A DNA stretch of 26,076 bases from NCBI GenBank assembly GCA_947462425.1, contig CANHPI010000002.1, positions 1 to 26,076 of the forward strand. Direction: 5' to 3'. The notes beneath the pieces were generated by a model. That model made no database searches. It was not told the DNA's origin and was given only the letters and a program-made list of their open reading frames with translations. This document shows, piece by piece, positions 1-9,023 of the stretch. Source of the stretch: Bacteroidota bacterium. GTDB lineage: Bacteria > Bacteroidota > Bacteroidia > B-17B0 > B-17BO. The stretch's first letter is position 1, and every line of letters begins with the position of its first letter. The translations under genes and the position numbers were made by a program.

Positions 1-1419
1 CCAACTTTTACTGCTCCGCCAACTGGTGGAAATGTTACTTATACTATTTCTGTTATAAATCCAATTGGAGGTTGTGTTGCAACAAAAACCGTTGCTGTTT
101 TATTTCCTCCATTAACAACCATTGTTAATACTGCTATTACAAATACAATTTTATGTGAAGGGGAAAGCACAACATTATCAGCAAACGGAGCATTTAATTA
201 TAATTGGTCATATTTTCAAGGCGGGACTTTATTTCCAATTTCTACTGCCACTACAATTACTGTCGTTCCACCTGCAATTGGCATTAATACTTATGTTGTT
301 ACTGGATACGCTCCGTGCCCAAGTAGTTTGCCCGATACAAAAACTATTACCGTAAATGTAACGCCTATAACAAATTTAGTTGTTACACCGTTACAAGATG
401 TAACTAAGTGTTTAAATTCACCTTTTACTTTTAATGCAGCAGCTGGCTCATCAATACCATTACCTGGTAATCAAGGAACGCCCTATTCATATTCATGGAC
501 AACTTTGCCAGGAAATGGAATTGCACCTGGAGCTTCTAACAGTCCGAGTTATACAACAAATGCAAATTCAACAACTACATTAGTGCTCACAGTTAGTGGA
601 ATATGTGCAAGATCTGTATCTGATACCGTTGTTGTAACAAATTTTGCTGATAACTTAAATGTGGCTATTACTAACTCGTTTACTTCTTGTCCTGATAAAT
701 CATTTACTTTAAATTCTGCAACAAGTGGAGGTTATCCAATGTACAATTATTCATGGACACTTAATGGAAATCAAGTTTCAACTTTGGCAAATTTAGATTA
801 CACAACTCCTAGCACTGGAGGCACATATACTGTAGAAGTTAAAGTTATTGATAGTTGTAGTTACCAAAGAACAGATTCTGAGGTAATTGTTGTTTTACCA
901 AACACGCTTAATGTGTCTATTATTGATTCAGTTTCTTTATGTGGAAATACTACCTTTACATTAAATTCCCTAACCTCTGGTGGTTATCCTTTGTATAGTT
1001 ACAATTGGTATTTTACACCAAGTACTAATAGTATTTCCAATTCGTCTATTTTAAATTCTACAACTCCTGAATTTGAAGGAATGTATACTTTAGCATTAAC
1101 AGTAATGGATAGTTGTGGTTATCAGCAAACAGACTTCCAGGTGATAAATGTTTTACCACCTTGCCAGGTTCAAATTCCAAATGTTATTACGCCAAATGGA
1201 GATGCGGCTAATGAATTCTTTAAAATAAAAAATATTGAATATCATCCAAATACAAGCATTACTATTTTTGATAGATGGGGAAAAAAAGTTTATGAGAATC
1301 CAAATTACAATAATGAATGGAATGGAGGCGGAATTGCCGACGGAACATTCTTCTACATAGTTGAGGTGCCAAATGACAAAAAATACAATGGCTTTTTAAC
1401 TGTATTTAACGGAAAATAG
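1..1419 (+). CDS. Secreted repeat protein with T9SS type B sorting domain (gliding motility-associated C-terminal domain), 5' end missing
   Basis: The reading frame is open from base 1, so the start lies upstream of the window; 472 residues are visible. The visible part is rich in Thr, Ser, Asn, Pro and Tyr and made of PKD/Ig-like beta units, each with a Cys near its start and a TVxVxVxDSC-like strand. Two adjacent units of 84 residues (about bases 649-900 and 901-1161) are clearly homologous, sharing TLNS, SGGYP and DSC motifs. The last ~80 residues (bases 1168-1416) carry NVITPNGD, ITIFDRWGKKVY and NEWNGG, then a 'DGTFFYIVEV' strand: the hallmark of the type B T9SS C-terminal domain (gldC_Cterm family). 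Such proteins cross the outer membrane by the T9SS and are attached to or released from the surface; many are adhesins. PorV and PorU, encoded nearby, belong to that machinery. The exact substrate or adhesive role cannot be read from the sequence. Confidence 0.93.
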   Translation, partial: PTFTAPPTGGNVTYTISVINPIGGCVATKTVAVLFPPLTTIVNTAITNTILCEGESTTLSANGAFNYNWSYFQGGTLFPISTATTITVVPPAIGINTYVVTGYAPCPSSLPDTKTITVNVTPITNLVVTPLQDVTKCLNSPFTFNAAAGSSIPLPGNQGTPYSYSWTTLPGNGIAPGASNSPSYTTNANSTTTLVLTVSGICARSVSDTVVVTNFADNLNVAITNSFTSCPDKSFTLNSATSGGYPMYNYSWTLNGNQVSTLANLDYTTPSTGGTYTVEVKVIDSCSYQRTDSEVIVVLPNTLNVSIIDSVSLCGNTTFTLNSLTSGGYPLYSYNWYFTPSTNSISNSSILNSTTPEFEGMYTLALTVMDSCGYQQTDFQVINVLPPCQVQIPNVITPNGDAANEFFKIKNIEYHPNTSITIFDRWGKKVYENPNYNNEWNGGGIADGTFFYIVEVPNDKKYNGFLTVFNGK

Positions 1420-1434
1420 AAACTTACTAGAAAC

Positions 1435-1472
1435 AAAAAAAGCTCCTCTAATTATTAGAAGGAGCTTTTTTT
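1435..1472 (+). terminator. Intrinsic terminator after the T9SS cargo gene
   Basis: The arms AGCTCCT (1441-1447) and AGGAGCT (1460-1466) pair perfectly. An inner CTAA/TTAG continues the stem past one bulged A. An upstream A-tract and a downstream run of eight T flank it, so it could stop transcription in both directions. It begins 15 bases after the stop codon of the preceding gene. Confidence 0.9.
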
Positions 1473-1531
1473 TATTTTATATTCAATGAAATACAACTAC
1501 TTTGAATTGTTTTTTTAGAACTTAGAAATTC

Positions 1532-2665
1532 ATGAGTTTTAAAAAGTTGTTATTATCCGAAAAAACATTTTGGACAATTTTATTAATTGGCCATGCATCA
1601 ATTTTGGTAGTACTTTATTGTAATTTCGGATTTAACACCTTAAACGAAGGGGATAAATATCTAACTCGGGCAAGTTATTTTGCTCAAGGTGATTTCGTAA
1701 ATTCAACACAATATCAAACCTTCTATATAGCTTATGTTATTTATTTATCACTCTTTATTTTTTTTAAAATTCCTATATTTCTTATTTTCCTGAGCACCTA
1801 CTTAATTAGCGTCTTTTCATATTTAAAATTCTATAAACTTATCTCTAATACAATTAATCATCAAACAGGACGGCTTTGGTTACTAATGATTAGTTTTAGT
1901 CCTTTAATTCATTATTGGCAATTTAACTTATTCTCCGAAACTTTTTTCATTGCCATAAGTTTACTTTTAGTTTATGTATGCCTGTTCCCACAACTAAAAT
2001 ATCGATTTTTTAAAATCGGTTTTTTAGTATTAGTTGTAATTTTTTCAAGGCCATCAGGTGTTTTTACGGTGATTTGTACGCTACTATTTGTAGTATATAA
2101 AAACAATTTAATCACTAAAAAAAATACAGTTATTATTGGTTTGCTTGCTTTAATAAGTCTATTTATCGGAATAGTATTTTTCTTTCAATTACCCTATCAT
2201 GATTTTTCAAAATACATTTCAAATGGGTCTATTTATTATGGATTTCCAAGTTGGTTTTCTCCCGAACTTCCTCCAGGGAACTACACATTATATAACTGTT
2301 ACGAATTTATATTTCATAACAAAGGATTAAAAACCTTGATTTTTCTATTTTATCAAAAATTTAATTCCTTCTTCTTAACTACGAGAGCTTATTATTCTAA
2401 TTTTCATAATTTGATAAACAAAAGTCATCATATACTTTACGTATTTGCGTTATTATCTTTAATTATTTCATATAAAAAAGAAAAATGGGTATTTAGATTT
2501 TTAGCTACATTTTTTTTAATAATTCTTCTCAATGCATTAATGGTTTCTTTAATTTTTAATGAGTGGAGCGAACGTCATACAGTTCATGTTTTTCCATATA
2601 TTATGTTATTAGCAAGTTACAGTTTAATCTATTTATATAGAAACTATTTCAAAAAAAGTATTTAG
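1532..2665 (+). CDS. Multi-pass integral membrane protein, possible GT-C-type glycosyltransferase
   Basis: The product has 377 residues, very rich in Phe, Leu, Ile and Tyr, with about nine or ten predicted membrane-spanning segments and no cleavable signal peptide. The first transmembrane helix (residues ~14-34) is followed by a loop containing 'EGDKYLTRA', and a later segment reads 'NLFSETFFIA'. An acidic residue in the first extracytoplasmic loop, a later helix of the type 'SExxF' and the overall hydrophobicity recall GT-C polyprenyl-phosphate-dependent glycosyltransferases (PMT/ArnT-like or EpsG-like), but no diagnostic motif was recognised, so this is inference. The gene stands alone between an upstream terminator and a 149-base gap before porV. 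The ATG at 1532 has no Shine-Dalgarno sequence. A weak promoter-like TACTTTG lies at 1498-1504. Confidence 0.75.
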   Translation: MSFKKLLLSEKTFWTILLIGHASILVVLYCNFGFNTLNEGDKYLTRASYFAQGDFVNSTQYQTFYIAYVIYLSLFIFFKIPIFLIFLSTYLISVFSYLKFYKLISNTINHQTGRLWLLMISFSPLIHYWQFNLFSETFFIAISLLLVYVCLFPQLKYRFFKIGFLVLVVIFSRPSGVFTVICTLLFVVYKNNLITKKNTVIIGLLALISLFIGIVFFFQLPYHDFSKYISNGSIYYGFPSWFSPELPPGNYTLYNCYEFIFHNKGLKTLIFLFYQKFNSFFLTTRAYYSNFHNLINKSHHILYVFALLSLIISYKKEKWVFRFLATFFLIILLNALMVSLIFNEWSERHTVHVFPYIMLLASYSLIYLYRNYFKKSI

Positions 2666-2735
2666 CCGTAAATCACTTTGTTTAGTAATATAAATCAATT
2701 TTAAAATCCAGCTTAAACCCCAATATTATTTAATT

Positions 2736-2758
2736 TTAGGCAATAAATACTTGCCTAA
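2736..2758. other. Perfect 8-bp inverted repeat upstream of porV
   Basis: TTAGGCAA (2736-2743) and TTGCCTAA (2751-2758) form a hairpin with a 7-base loop, in the 149-base gap between the membrane-protein gene and porV. No long T-tract follows, so it is a poor intrinsic terminator. It could be an operator or a transcript-end structure for the upstream gene. The rest of the gap shows only AT-rich sequence and the putative porV promoter. Confidence 0.45.
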
Positions 2759-2775
2759 TTCGTTAGTTCAAAATA

Positions 2776-2806
2776 TTGGCAACTTAAAAAAAATTACGTA
2801 ATTTTA
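2776..2806 (+). promoter_or_regulatory. Putative Bacteroidota-type promoter of porV
   Basis: A TTGG element (2776-2779) is separated by 19 bases from TAATTTTA (2799-2806), which matches the TAnnTTTG -7 consensus at seven of eight positions. The spacing fits the -33/-7 arrangement of Bacteroidota sigma factors. The implied transcription start is only a few bases before the ATG at 2815. The match is imperfect and the region AT-rich. Confidence 0.45.
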
Positions 2807-2814
2807 AATTGATT

Positions 2815-3894
2815 ATGAAGAACTTATTAGTTTTATTTTTTATTTCTATCACATCTATAAGTTTTGCCCAAATAGCAAAGTATAGTAACGAATTTTTAAG
2901 TGTTGGAGTAGGTGCGCGTGCTTTATCTATGGCAAATGCAAATGTGGCTTCCGTAAACGATGTAACAGCCGGTTATTGGAACCCAGCAGGATTACAATTA
3001 CAAGGAAGCAGCTTACAGGTTGGTTTAATGCATGCCGAATATTTTGCAGGAATTGCTAAATATGACTTTATTGGCGGTTCAAAACGCCTTGATAGTAATA
3101 GTGTTGCCGGCATTACATTTATTCGCTTTGGAGTAGACAATATTCCAAATACAACTGAGTTAATTGATGCAAACGGAAACGTTGATTATTCTCGGCTAAA
3201 ATCATTTAATGCAGTTGATGTGGCAGTTCTATTATCATATGCAAGAAACATCACTAAATTTAAAGGATTAAAAATCGGTGCAAACGCAAAAATCATCAGA
3301 AGAAAGTTAGGCGATTTTGCAGGCGCTTGGGGCTTTGGCTTAGATGTAGGCGCTATGTATGATTACAAAAAATGGCGTTTTGCCGCAATGGCAAGAGATA
3401 TAACTGGAACATTTAATGCCTGGACTTATAATTTATCCGATGATGTAAAACAAACGTTTGCTATTACGGGTAACGACATACCAAGCAACTCTATTGAAGT
3501 TACAGTTCCTCGTTTAATATTAGGCGCTACTCGAAACTGGTATGTTTGGAAAGACAAAATATCTATTGGAGGAGAAGTAAATTTCATTAATACATTTGAT
3601 GGTAAACGTAATACGGTTGTTAAAACTAAATCATGGAGTATGGAACCAGCAATAGGTATAGAAGTTGGCTATAAAGGATTAGTTTATTTAAGAAGCGGTT
3701 TAGGAAATATACAAAAAGGAACAAATATTCAAGGTGCAAGTGTAACTACAGTGCAACCAAATATTGGCGTTGGTATAAAATATAAAATTTTTGGTTTAGA
3801 TTATGCTATGACAAATATTGGAAACATTTCAACATCATTATATTCACATATATTTACTGTAAAAATTGACATCAATAAAAAATTAATAAAATGA
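2815..3894 (+). CDS. porV: Type IX secretion system outer membrane protein PorV (LptO)
   Basis: The product has 359 residues from the ATG at 2815. A TTG six bases earlier would add two residues, but starting at MKNLLVLF gives a clean signal peptide (residues 1-18, cleavage near SFA-Q). The mature start 'KYSNEFLSVGVGARALSMANA' is followed by 'VASVNDVTAGYWNPAGLQ', the conserved N-terminal signature of PorV and relatives of the FadL-like barrel family. The rest is beta-barrel-like with alternating strands. PorV is an outer-membrane barrel that shuttles T9SS cargo from the Sov translocon to the attachment complex and binds the sortase PorU. It overlaps porU by four bases (ATGA), so the two are translationally coupled and almost certainly co-transcribed. 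In the well-known examples porU precedes porV; here the order is reversed. Confidence 0.95.
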   Translation: MKNLLVLFFISITSISFAQIAKYSNEFLSVGVGARALSMANANVASVNDVTAGYWNPAGLQLQGSSLQVGLMHAEYFAGIAKYDFIGGSKRLDSNSVAGITFIRFGVDNIPNTTELIDANGNVDYSRLKSFNAVDVAVLLSYARNITKFKGLKIGANAKIIRRKLGDFAGAWGFGLDVGAMYDYKKWRFAAMARDITGTFNAWTYNLSDDVKQTFAITGNDIPSNSIEVTVPRLILGATRNWYVWKDKISIGGEVNFINTFDGKRNTVVKTKSWSMEPAIGIEVGYKGLVYLRSGLGNIQKGTNIQGASVTTVQPNIGVGIKYKIFGLDYAMTNIGNISTSLYSHIFTVKIDINKKLIK

Positions 3895-6800
3895 TAAAAC
3901 GTCTATTCATTTTAGGCTTCTTGTTTTTTATTACAACTGTTTTAGTTGGTCAAAATTATGGAAACGAATGGATAAATTATTCTCAAAAGCACTACCGCAT
4001 AAGTATTCCGCAAACAGGGATTTATAGAATAAATTATTCTACACTTATTGCATCAGGAATTCCTCTTTCAACTATAAATCCTAAAAATTTTCAACTATTT
4101 ATTAAGGGAGAAGAGCAATACATTACTATAAATGGTGAAGCCGATAATGTTTTTAATACGACTGATTACATTGAGTTTTATGCCGAAAAAAATAATGCAA
4201 ACTTTGATTCCATAGCCTACGAAGGAATAACTAGGTTACCTAATCCATACATTCCATTATTTAATGACACTAATTATGCATTTGTTACATGGAATAACTC
4301 AATTAATAATAGAAGGGCTTTTTTAGAAACTGATGTAAATTTTTCAAGTTATACGCCTACAAATTATTTTTATTCGGAAAAAATCAGTACAATTTTTGAT
4401 TCATATTCATTAGGTAATACTACTTTAAATGTGATATCTGATCCTCGATATGTAGTTGGCGAAGGCTACGGAAAATCACTTAATAATGGAGGAGTCATTC
4501 AATCAAATTTTGGCAATTTAAATGTATTTCCTTCATCTTCACTTCCCGTATATATTAAATCAAGTTTCTCTGGCACAAACGCCGTATATATTACCGGTGT
4601 TGGGTATGATCACGAAATAAAACTTGAATATCTAGATAATTTAAATAATTATGTCACATTAAATGACACGACTTTTTTTGGATATAGCCAACTATTAGTT
4701 GAAAAACAAATTACGTCAGATAAACTTCAAGATAATTCATTGGTAAAGGTTAGTAGTATAAATAATCCTTTATTTTTATCTGTTAATAATTCAACCAATG
4801 TTCATTACATGTATTTAAAATATCCACAAAAGCCAGATTTTTTAAATACGTCAGAGCAAACATTTTTTGTTGATGACAATTCACTTGGGTTAAAAACATA
4901 TTTAGATCTTCAAAATGTAAATGTTGGCAATTCTCAAATTTTATTTTATGATTTAACAAACCATAAATTTATTTCCACTTCTGTTTCAGGAAACAATGTA
5001 AAGGCATTGATTCCTAATTCATTTTCTCAAAAAAAATGTTTTTTAACCACTACTGCAAATATTAAAACGATTAACTCATTAGTGCCGGTAAATCAAACAG
5101 GTTTTTTTGTGGATTACAAAACTACCAATACAGATTCTGCCTTTATTATCATTACTCATAAAAGTTTACAAACATCATCTACTTTATACAAACAATACAG
5201 AGAGAGTTCTGCTGGAGGTTCCAACAATGTTATCATGGCAGATATTGATGATTTATATGATCAGTTTGCTTATGGAAATATTAAAAACCCTTTAGCTATC
5301 AAAAACTTTTGTAAATTTTTAAGTGATAGTTTACCAACTCCACCAAAATATTTATTATTAATTGGTAAATCTATTAAAAATAAGGATGTCAGATTAAATA
5401 GTTCTAATTGGGTGAATTGTAAAGTTCCCACAATGGGAACTCCATCGTCAGACAATTTATTAACTACAGGAATTCACGGCTCAAATTCAACAACTCCTTT
5501 TATACCTGTTGGTAGGCTTTCAGCTACTAGTAATATTCAGGTAATAAATTATTTAGATAAGGTAAAAGAACATGAAGGGACTCTGCCGGATGGATTAGCA
5601 TCACCACTTCCGCCTTTAGATTGGCATAAGCGTATTTTACATTTTAGTGGTGGTACTGATTTAAACCAGCAACAAGCATTTGGTGCTTATTTAGATGCAT
5701 TTGGGAACATTATAAAGGATACCTTGTTTGGCGCACAAACTTTTAGTTTTGCAAAAACTACAACTGCCCCAATACAAATTACAGTAAGCGACTCAATTGA
5801 GCAATTGATAAACTATGGAGCATCGTTAATTACTTTTTTTGGGCATGGTTCAGTTACCGGTTTCGATCAAGCAATAGATGATCCTTCTGTATATAATAAT
5901 CAAGGTAAATACCCATTATTTTTAGCAAACTCTTGCTATTCGGGAGATATTCATATTGCAAATACAACAAGTACTAGTGAGAAATTTACTTTAATAGATA
6001 AAAAAGGAAGTATTGGTTTTATAGCATCTTCATCTGCTGGTGTTGTAAATACATTGTATTATTTTTCTGAAGAGATTTATAAATCACTTGCATACGAAAC
6101 CTATTACAAAGGAATTGGTGATGCCATAAAAAACTCTGCCTTTAAAACATCATCATTCAATAATCAACTTCAAGATATTACAAGTTTAGAAATGACTTTA
6201 GAAGGTGATCCTTCTATAAGATTAAATGGTTTTGCAAAGCCTGATTATGAAATAAAAAATTCGAGCGTTTATTTTAATACTAGCGCCTATTTAGATTCTA
6301 TTGGAATCAATGTGGTTATTAAAAATAATGCAAAAGTAGTTCATGATACATTTATTGTAAGAGTGGAACATTACTTTCCTAATGGTGACTCTGCAGTTTA
6401 TTTAAGGCGAATTAAAGCACCTTTTAATAAAGACACCCTAAGTTTTTTTGTTGCCAAAGATTATTCAAAACATATAGGCTTAAATCATTTTAATGTATAT
6501 ATAGATGCATATACCGAAATTGATGAACTATTCGAAATCAATAATTCAACCAATGGCTTTGTTGATTTATTTATACCTGGCGGAGATGTGGTTCCGGTAT
6601 TTCCATATAAATACGCTATAATTCCAAATACTTCTCAAATTACTTTAAAAGCTACAACAGCAGATCCTTTTTCGGCATCAACTAATTACAAAATTCAACT
6701 AGATACAAATGATACATTTACAAATCCAATAAATTCAACTGTAATAAATAGTGTTGGTGGAGTTATTAAATGGACTGTTAATTTACCTTTTGGGGATAGT

Positions 6801-8936
6801 ACTGTTTATTTTTGGAGGATATCAAAAGATTCGATTTTACCAACGGACTTTACAAATTGGAGAGAAAGTTCTTTTCAAGTTTATGGGAATAAAAATGGTT
6901 GGGGACAATCTCATTTTCATCAATTTAAAAATGATGCTTACCAATTTGTAAAATTTAAAAGGGCTGAACGAAAATTTGATTTCCAAAATACCAAAAGTTC
7001 AATTTCATGTCGTAATGGGTTTTATTCAGTAATTCCATGGACTTCCATTCGGTACACCTTAAATAATATTGAAATGCATTTATTAAGTTGTTCATTTAAT
7101 GGCTGGACTGTTGCCATTTTTGATTCTACCTCAGCACAACCAAAACAAAGTATATCACCTTTAGCTCCAAACTCAGGATATACTGGCGCAGGTAATTGTC
7201 ATTGCTATGGAGATAGGCCATTATATGCATTTGATTTTGGCGATAATACTTTTTGTGGAGCCACTCCTTCGTGGACTTTAAATTTATTAAACTTTATAAA
7301 TGCCCAACCTATTAACACAAAAATACTAGCTTATTCTATTCAAAATCATAAATCTAAATTATTTCCACTTGCATTACAAAATGCCTTTAAAAGTTTTGGT
7401 AGCCAGTATATTGATGTTGTTGAAGACACTATACCGATTATTATTTATGGAAAAAAAGGCATGTCTCCTGGCCAAGCGAATGAAGTTATTGGTGCCTCAT
7501 CAAAAGATATTTTATTACTGAATGACTCTATTCAATCAAATTGGTCAAATGGGTTTATTGCATCAGAAATAATTGGCCCTGCAACTAAATGGAATAGTTT
7601 ACATTGGAGGCAGGAATCTTTAGAGTTTCCAAGTAAAGATAGCATTGTTCTTAAACTCATTGGAATTAAAACAAATGGTGCAAAAGATACTTTAGTAACT
7701 TTCTCAAAAGATAGTACTGATATTTATGATTTATCAAACTATGTGTCTGCCACCACATATCCAAAACTACAATTAATTGCATTCATGAGGGATGATGTAT
7801 TTAAAACATCTGCGCAACTAAAAAAATGGCAAGTGTATTATGATCCTGTTCCTGAATGCGCTATTAATCCTCAACAAGGATTTTCAAATAATTCGACTTT
7901 GCAAGCATTACAAGAAGGTGATAATTTAATTGTTCATTTGCCAATAGAAAATATTGGTCAATTGCCATTTAACGATAGTTTAGTTGTTACATATTGGATT
8001 GAAGATGCGAATCGAATTATTCATCCATTACCACAAAAATTAAAAGTAAATCCATTTATTCCAAATCAAATTATTATTGATACAATAAAATTTAATAGTT
8101 TAAATTATCCCGGACTAAATTATTTATGGATTGACGTTAACCCTGAATTGAATTCAAAATATCAATTAGAACAATATCATTTTAATAATGTTGCACGCGT
8201 TAGTTTTAATGTTAGCAAAGATAATATCAATCCATTACTAGATGTAACCTTTGATGGTACCCATATTTTAAATGGAGATATTGTTTCGTCTAAACCTCAT
8301 GTATTAGTTTCGCTAAAAGATGAAAATAAATTTTTAGCATTAAACGATACGAATGATTTTAAAGTATTTCTTAAATACCCAAACCAAACTAGCGAAAAAC
8401 GGGTATTTTTTAGCAATGGATTACAGTTTACACCAGCTCAATTACCCAATAATTCATGTAAAATAGAATGGAAGCCAGAGTTTGCTGATGATGGAAAATA
8501 TAAATTAATTGTTCAGGCATCTGACAGAAGCAGTAATGTCTCAGGTTCAACAGATTATACTATTCAATTTGAAATTATTAATAAACAAACGGTAACAGAA
8601 GTTTTAAATTATCCAAATCCATTTAGTACATCTACACGCTTTGTATTTACATTAACTGGTAGCGAAATCCCAGATATTTTTACCATTCAAATTATGACTA
8701 TTACCGGCAAAGTAGTTAAAGAAATTAATAAAACAGAACTTGGTAATTTACGCATAGGTCGTAATATCACTGATTATGCCTGGGATGGTAAAGATGAGTT
8801 TGGTGATAAATTAGCAAACGGAGTTTATTTGTATAGAGTGATTACTCGTCATAACGGGCAAGCGGTTGAGAAAAACCAAACAGATGCTGACGCATTCTTT
8901 AAAAAAGGAATTGGTAAAATGGTTATCATCCGATAA
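3891..8936 (+). CDS. porU: Type IX secretion system sortase PorU (C25-family cysteine peptidase), extra-long
   Basis: The product has 1681 residues, much longer than Porphyromonas gingivalis PorU (about 1150). A signal peptide covers residues 1-21 (cleavage before QNYGN). The Peptidase_C25 (gingipain-like) domain spans roughly residues 405-780. The catalytic His is in FFGHGS (H652), the catalytic Cys in ANSCYSGD (C682), and the family motif LEGDPSIRL is at 770-778. After it come beta-rich segments resembling CARDB/FN3 domains (about 800-1560). A C-terminal domain (1571-1681) begins with LNYPNPFS and contains 'AWDGKDEFGDKLANGVYLYR', like a type A T9SS/FlgD-like domain. PorU acts on the outside of the outer membrane, cleaving the C-terminal signal of T9SS cargo and transferring it to A-LPS. 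It starts inside the porV stop codon. The catalytic pair is intact, so it should be active; a paralogous C25 protease is the less likely alternative. Confidence 0.93.
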   Translation: MIKRLFILGFLFFITTVLVGQNYGNEWINYSQKHYRISIPQTGIYRINYSTLIASGIPLSTINPKNFQLFIKGEEQYITINGEADNVFNTTDYIEFYAEKNNANFDSIAYEGITRLPNPYIPLFNDTNYAFVTWNNSINNRRAFLETDVNFSSYTPTNYFYSEKISTIFDSYSLGNTTLNVISDPRYVVGEGYGKSLNNGGVIQSNFGNLNVFPSSSLPVYIKSSFSGTNAVYITGVGYDHEIKLEYLDNLNNYVTLNDTTFFGYSQLLVEKQITSDKLQDNSLVKVSSINNPLFLSVNNSTNVHYMYLKYPQKPDFLNTSEQTFFVDDNSLGLKTYLDLQNVNVGNSQILFYDLTNHKFISTSVSGNNVKALIPNSFSQKKCFLTTTANIKTINSLVPVNQTGFFVDYKTTNTDSAFIIITHKSLQTSSTLYKQYRESSAGGSNNVIMADIDDLYDQFAYGNIKNPLAIKNFCKFLSDSLPTPPKYLLLIGKSIKNKDVRLNSSNWVNCKVPTMGTPSSDNLLTTGIHGSNSTTPFIPVGRLSATSNIQVINYLDKVKEHEGTLPDGLASPLPPLDWHKRILHFSGGTDLNQQQAFGAYLDAFGNIIKDTLFGAQTFSFAKTTTAPIQITVSDSIEQLINYGASLITFFGHGSVTGFDQAIDDPSVYNNQGKYPLFLANSCYSGDIHIANTTSTSEKFTLIDKKGSIGFIASSSAGVVNTLYYFSEEIYKSLAYETYYKGIGDAIKNSAFKTSSFNNQLQDITSLEMTLEGDPSIRLNGFAKPDYEIKNSSVYFNTSAYLDSIGINVVIKNNAKVVHDTFIVRVEHYFPNGDSAVYLRRIKAPFNKDTLSFFVAKDYSKHIGLNHFNVYIDAYTEIDELFEINNSTNGFVDLFIPGGDVVPVFPYKYAIIPNTSQITLKATTADPFSASTNYKIQLDTNDTFTNPINSTVINSVGGVIKWTVNLPFGDSTVYFWRISKDSILPTDFTNWRESSFQVYGNKNGWGQSHFHQFKNDAYQFVKFKRAERKFDFQNTKSSISCRNGFYSVIPWTSIRYTLNNIEMHLLSCSFNGWTVAIFDSTSAQPKQSISPLAPNSGYTGAGNCHCYGDRPLYAFDFGDNTFCGATPSWTLNLLNFINAQPINTKILAYSIQNHKSKLFPLALQNAFKSFGSQYIDVVEDTIPIIIYGKKGMSPGQANEVIGASSKDILLLNDSIQSNWSNGFIASEIIGPATKWNSLHWRQESLEFPSKDSIVLKLIGIKTNGAKDTLVTFSKDSTDIYDLSNYVSATTYPKLQLIAFMRDDVFKTSAQLKKWQVYYDPVPECAINPQQGFSNNSTLQALQEGDNLIVHLPIENIGQLPFNDSLVVTYWIEDANRIIHPLPQKLKVNPFIPNQIIIDTIKFNSLNYPGLNYLWIDVNPELNSKYQLEQYHFNNVARVSFNVSKDNINPLLDVTFDGTHILNGDIVSSKPHVLVSLKDENKFLALNDTNDFKVFLKYPNQTSEKRVFFSNGLQFTPAQLPNNSCKIEWKPEFADDGKYKLIVQASDRSSNVSGSTDYTIQFEIINKQTVTEVLNYPNPFSTSTRFVFTLTGSEIPDIFTIQIMTITGKVVKEINKTELGNLRIGRNITDYAWDGKDEFGDKLANGVYLYRVITRHNGQAVEKNQTDADAFFKKGIGKMVIIR

Positions 8937-8956
8937 ATAGTTTTTATCGGATGATA
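8924..8956 (+). terminator. 14-bp perfect hairpin spanning the porU stop codon
   Basis: TATCATCCGATAAA (8924-8937) is exactly complementary to TTTATCGGATGATA (8943-8956), with a 5-base loop. The left arm includes the last porU codons and its TAA (8934-8936). No T-tract follows directly, only TTATTGG. It is either a factor-assisted terminator or a 3'-end stabilising structure between porU and gltX. Confidence 0.65.
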
Positions 8957-9009
8957 TTATTGGTTTCCAAAAGCCCATTTTTTATTAAAAACAGTTTAAA
9001 TTTTATATT

Positions 9010-9017
9010 TATCTTTG
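9010..9017 (+). promoter_or_regulatory. Putative -7 box of gltX (TATCTTTG)
   Basis: This is a perfect match to the Bacteroidota -7 consensus TAnnTTTG, ending seven bases before the gltX ATG at 9024. No clear -33 TTTG is seen at the usual distance. The position implies a transcript that begins almost at the start codon. The TTG at 9015-9017 is in frame with gltX but is better read as part of this box than as a start codon. Confidence 0.45.
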
Positions 9018-9023
9018 ACCTCT

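Noticed and set aside
122..355. 77-residue plus-strand frame in the first gene
   Set aside because: Out of frame with the T9SS cargo coding sequence, which is open continuously from base 1.
9015..9023. TTG at 9015 as start of gltX
   Set aside because: It adds three residues not expected in GluRS and forms the end of a perfect TAnnTTTG promoter-like box; the ATG at 9024 is better.
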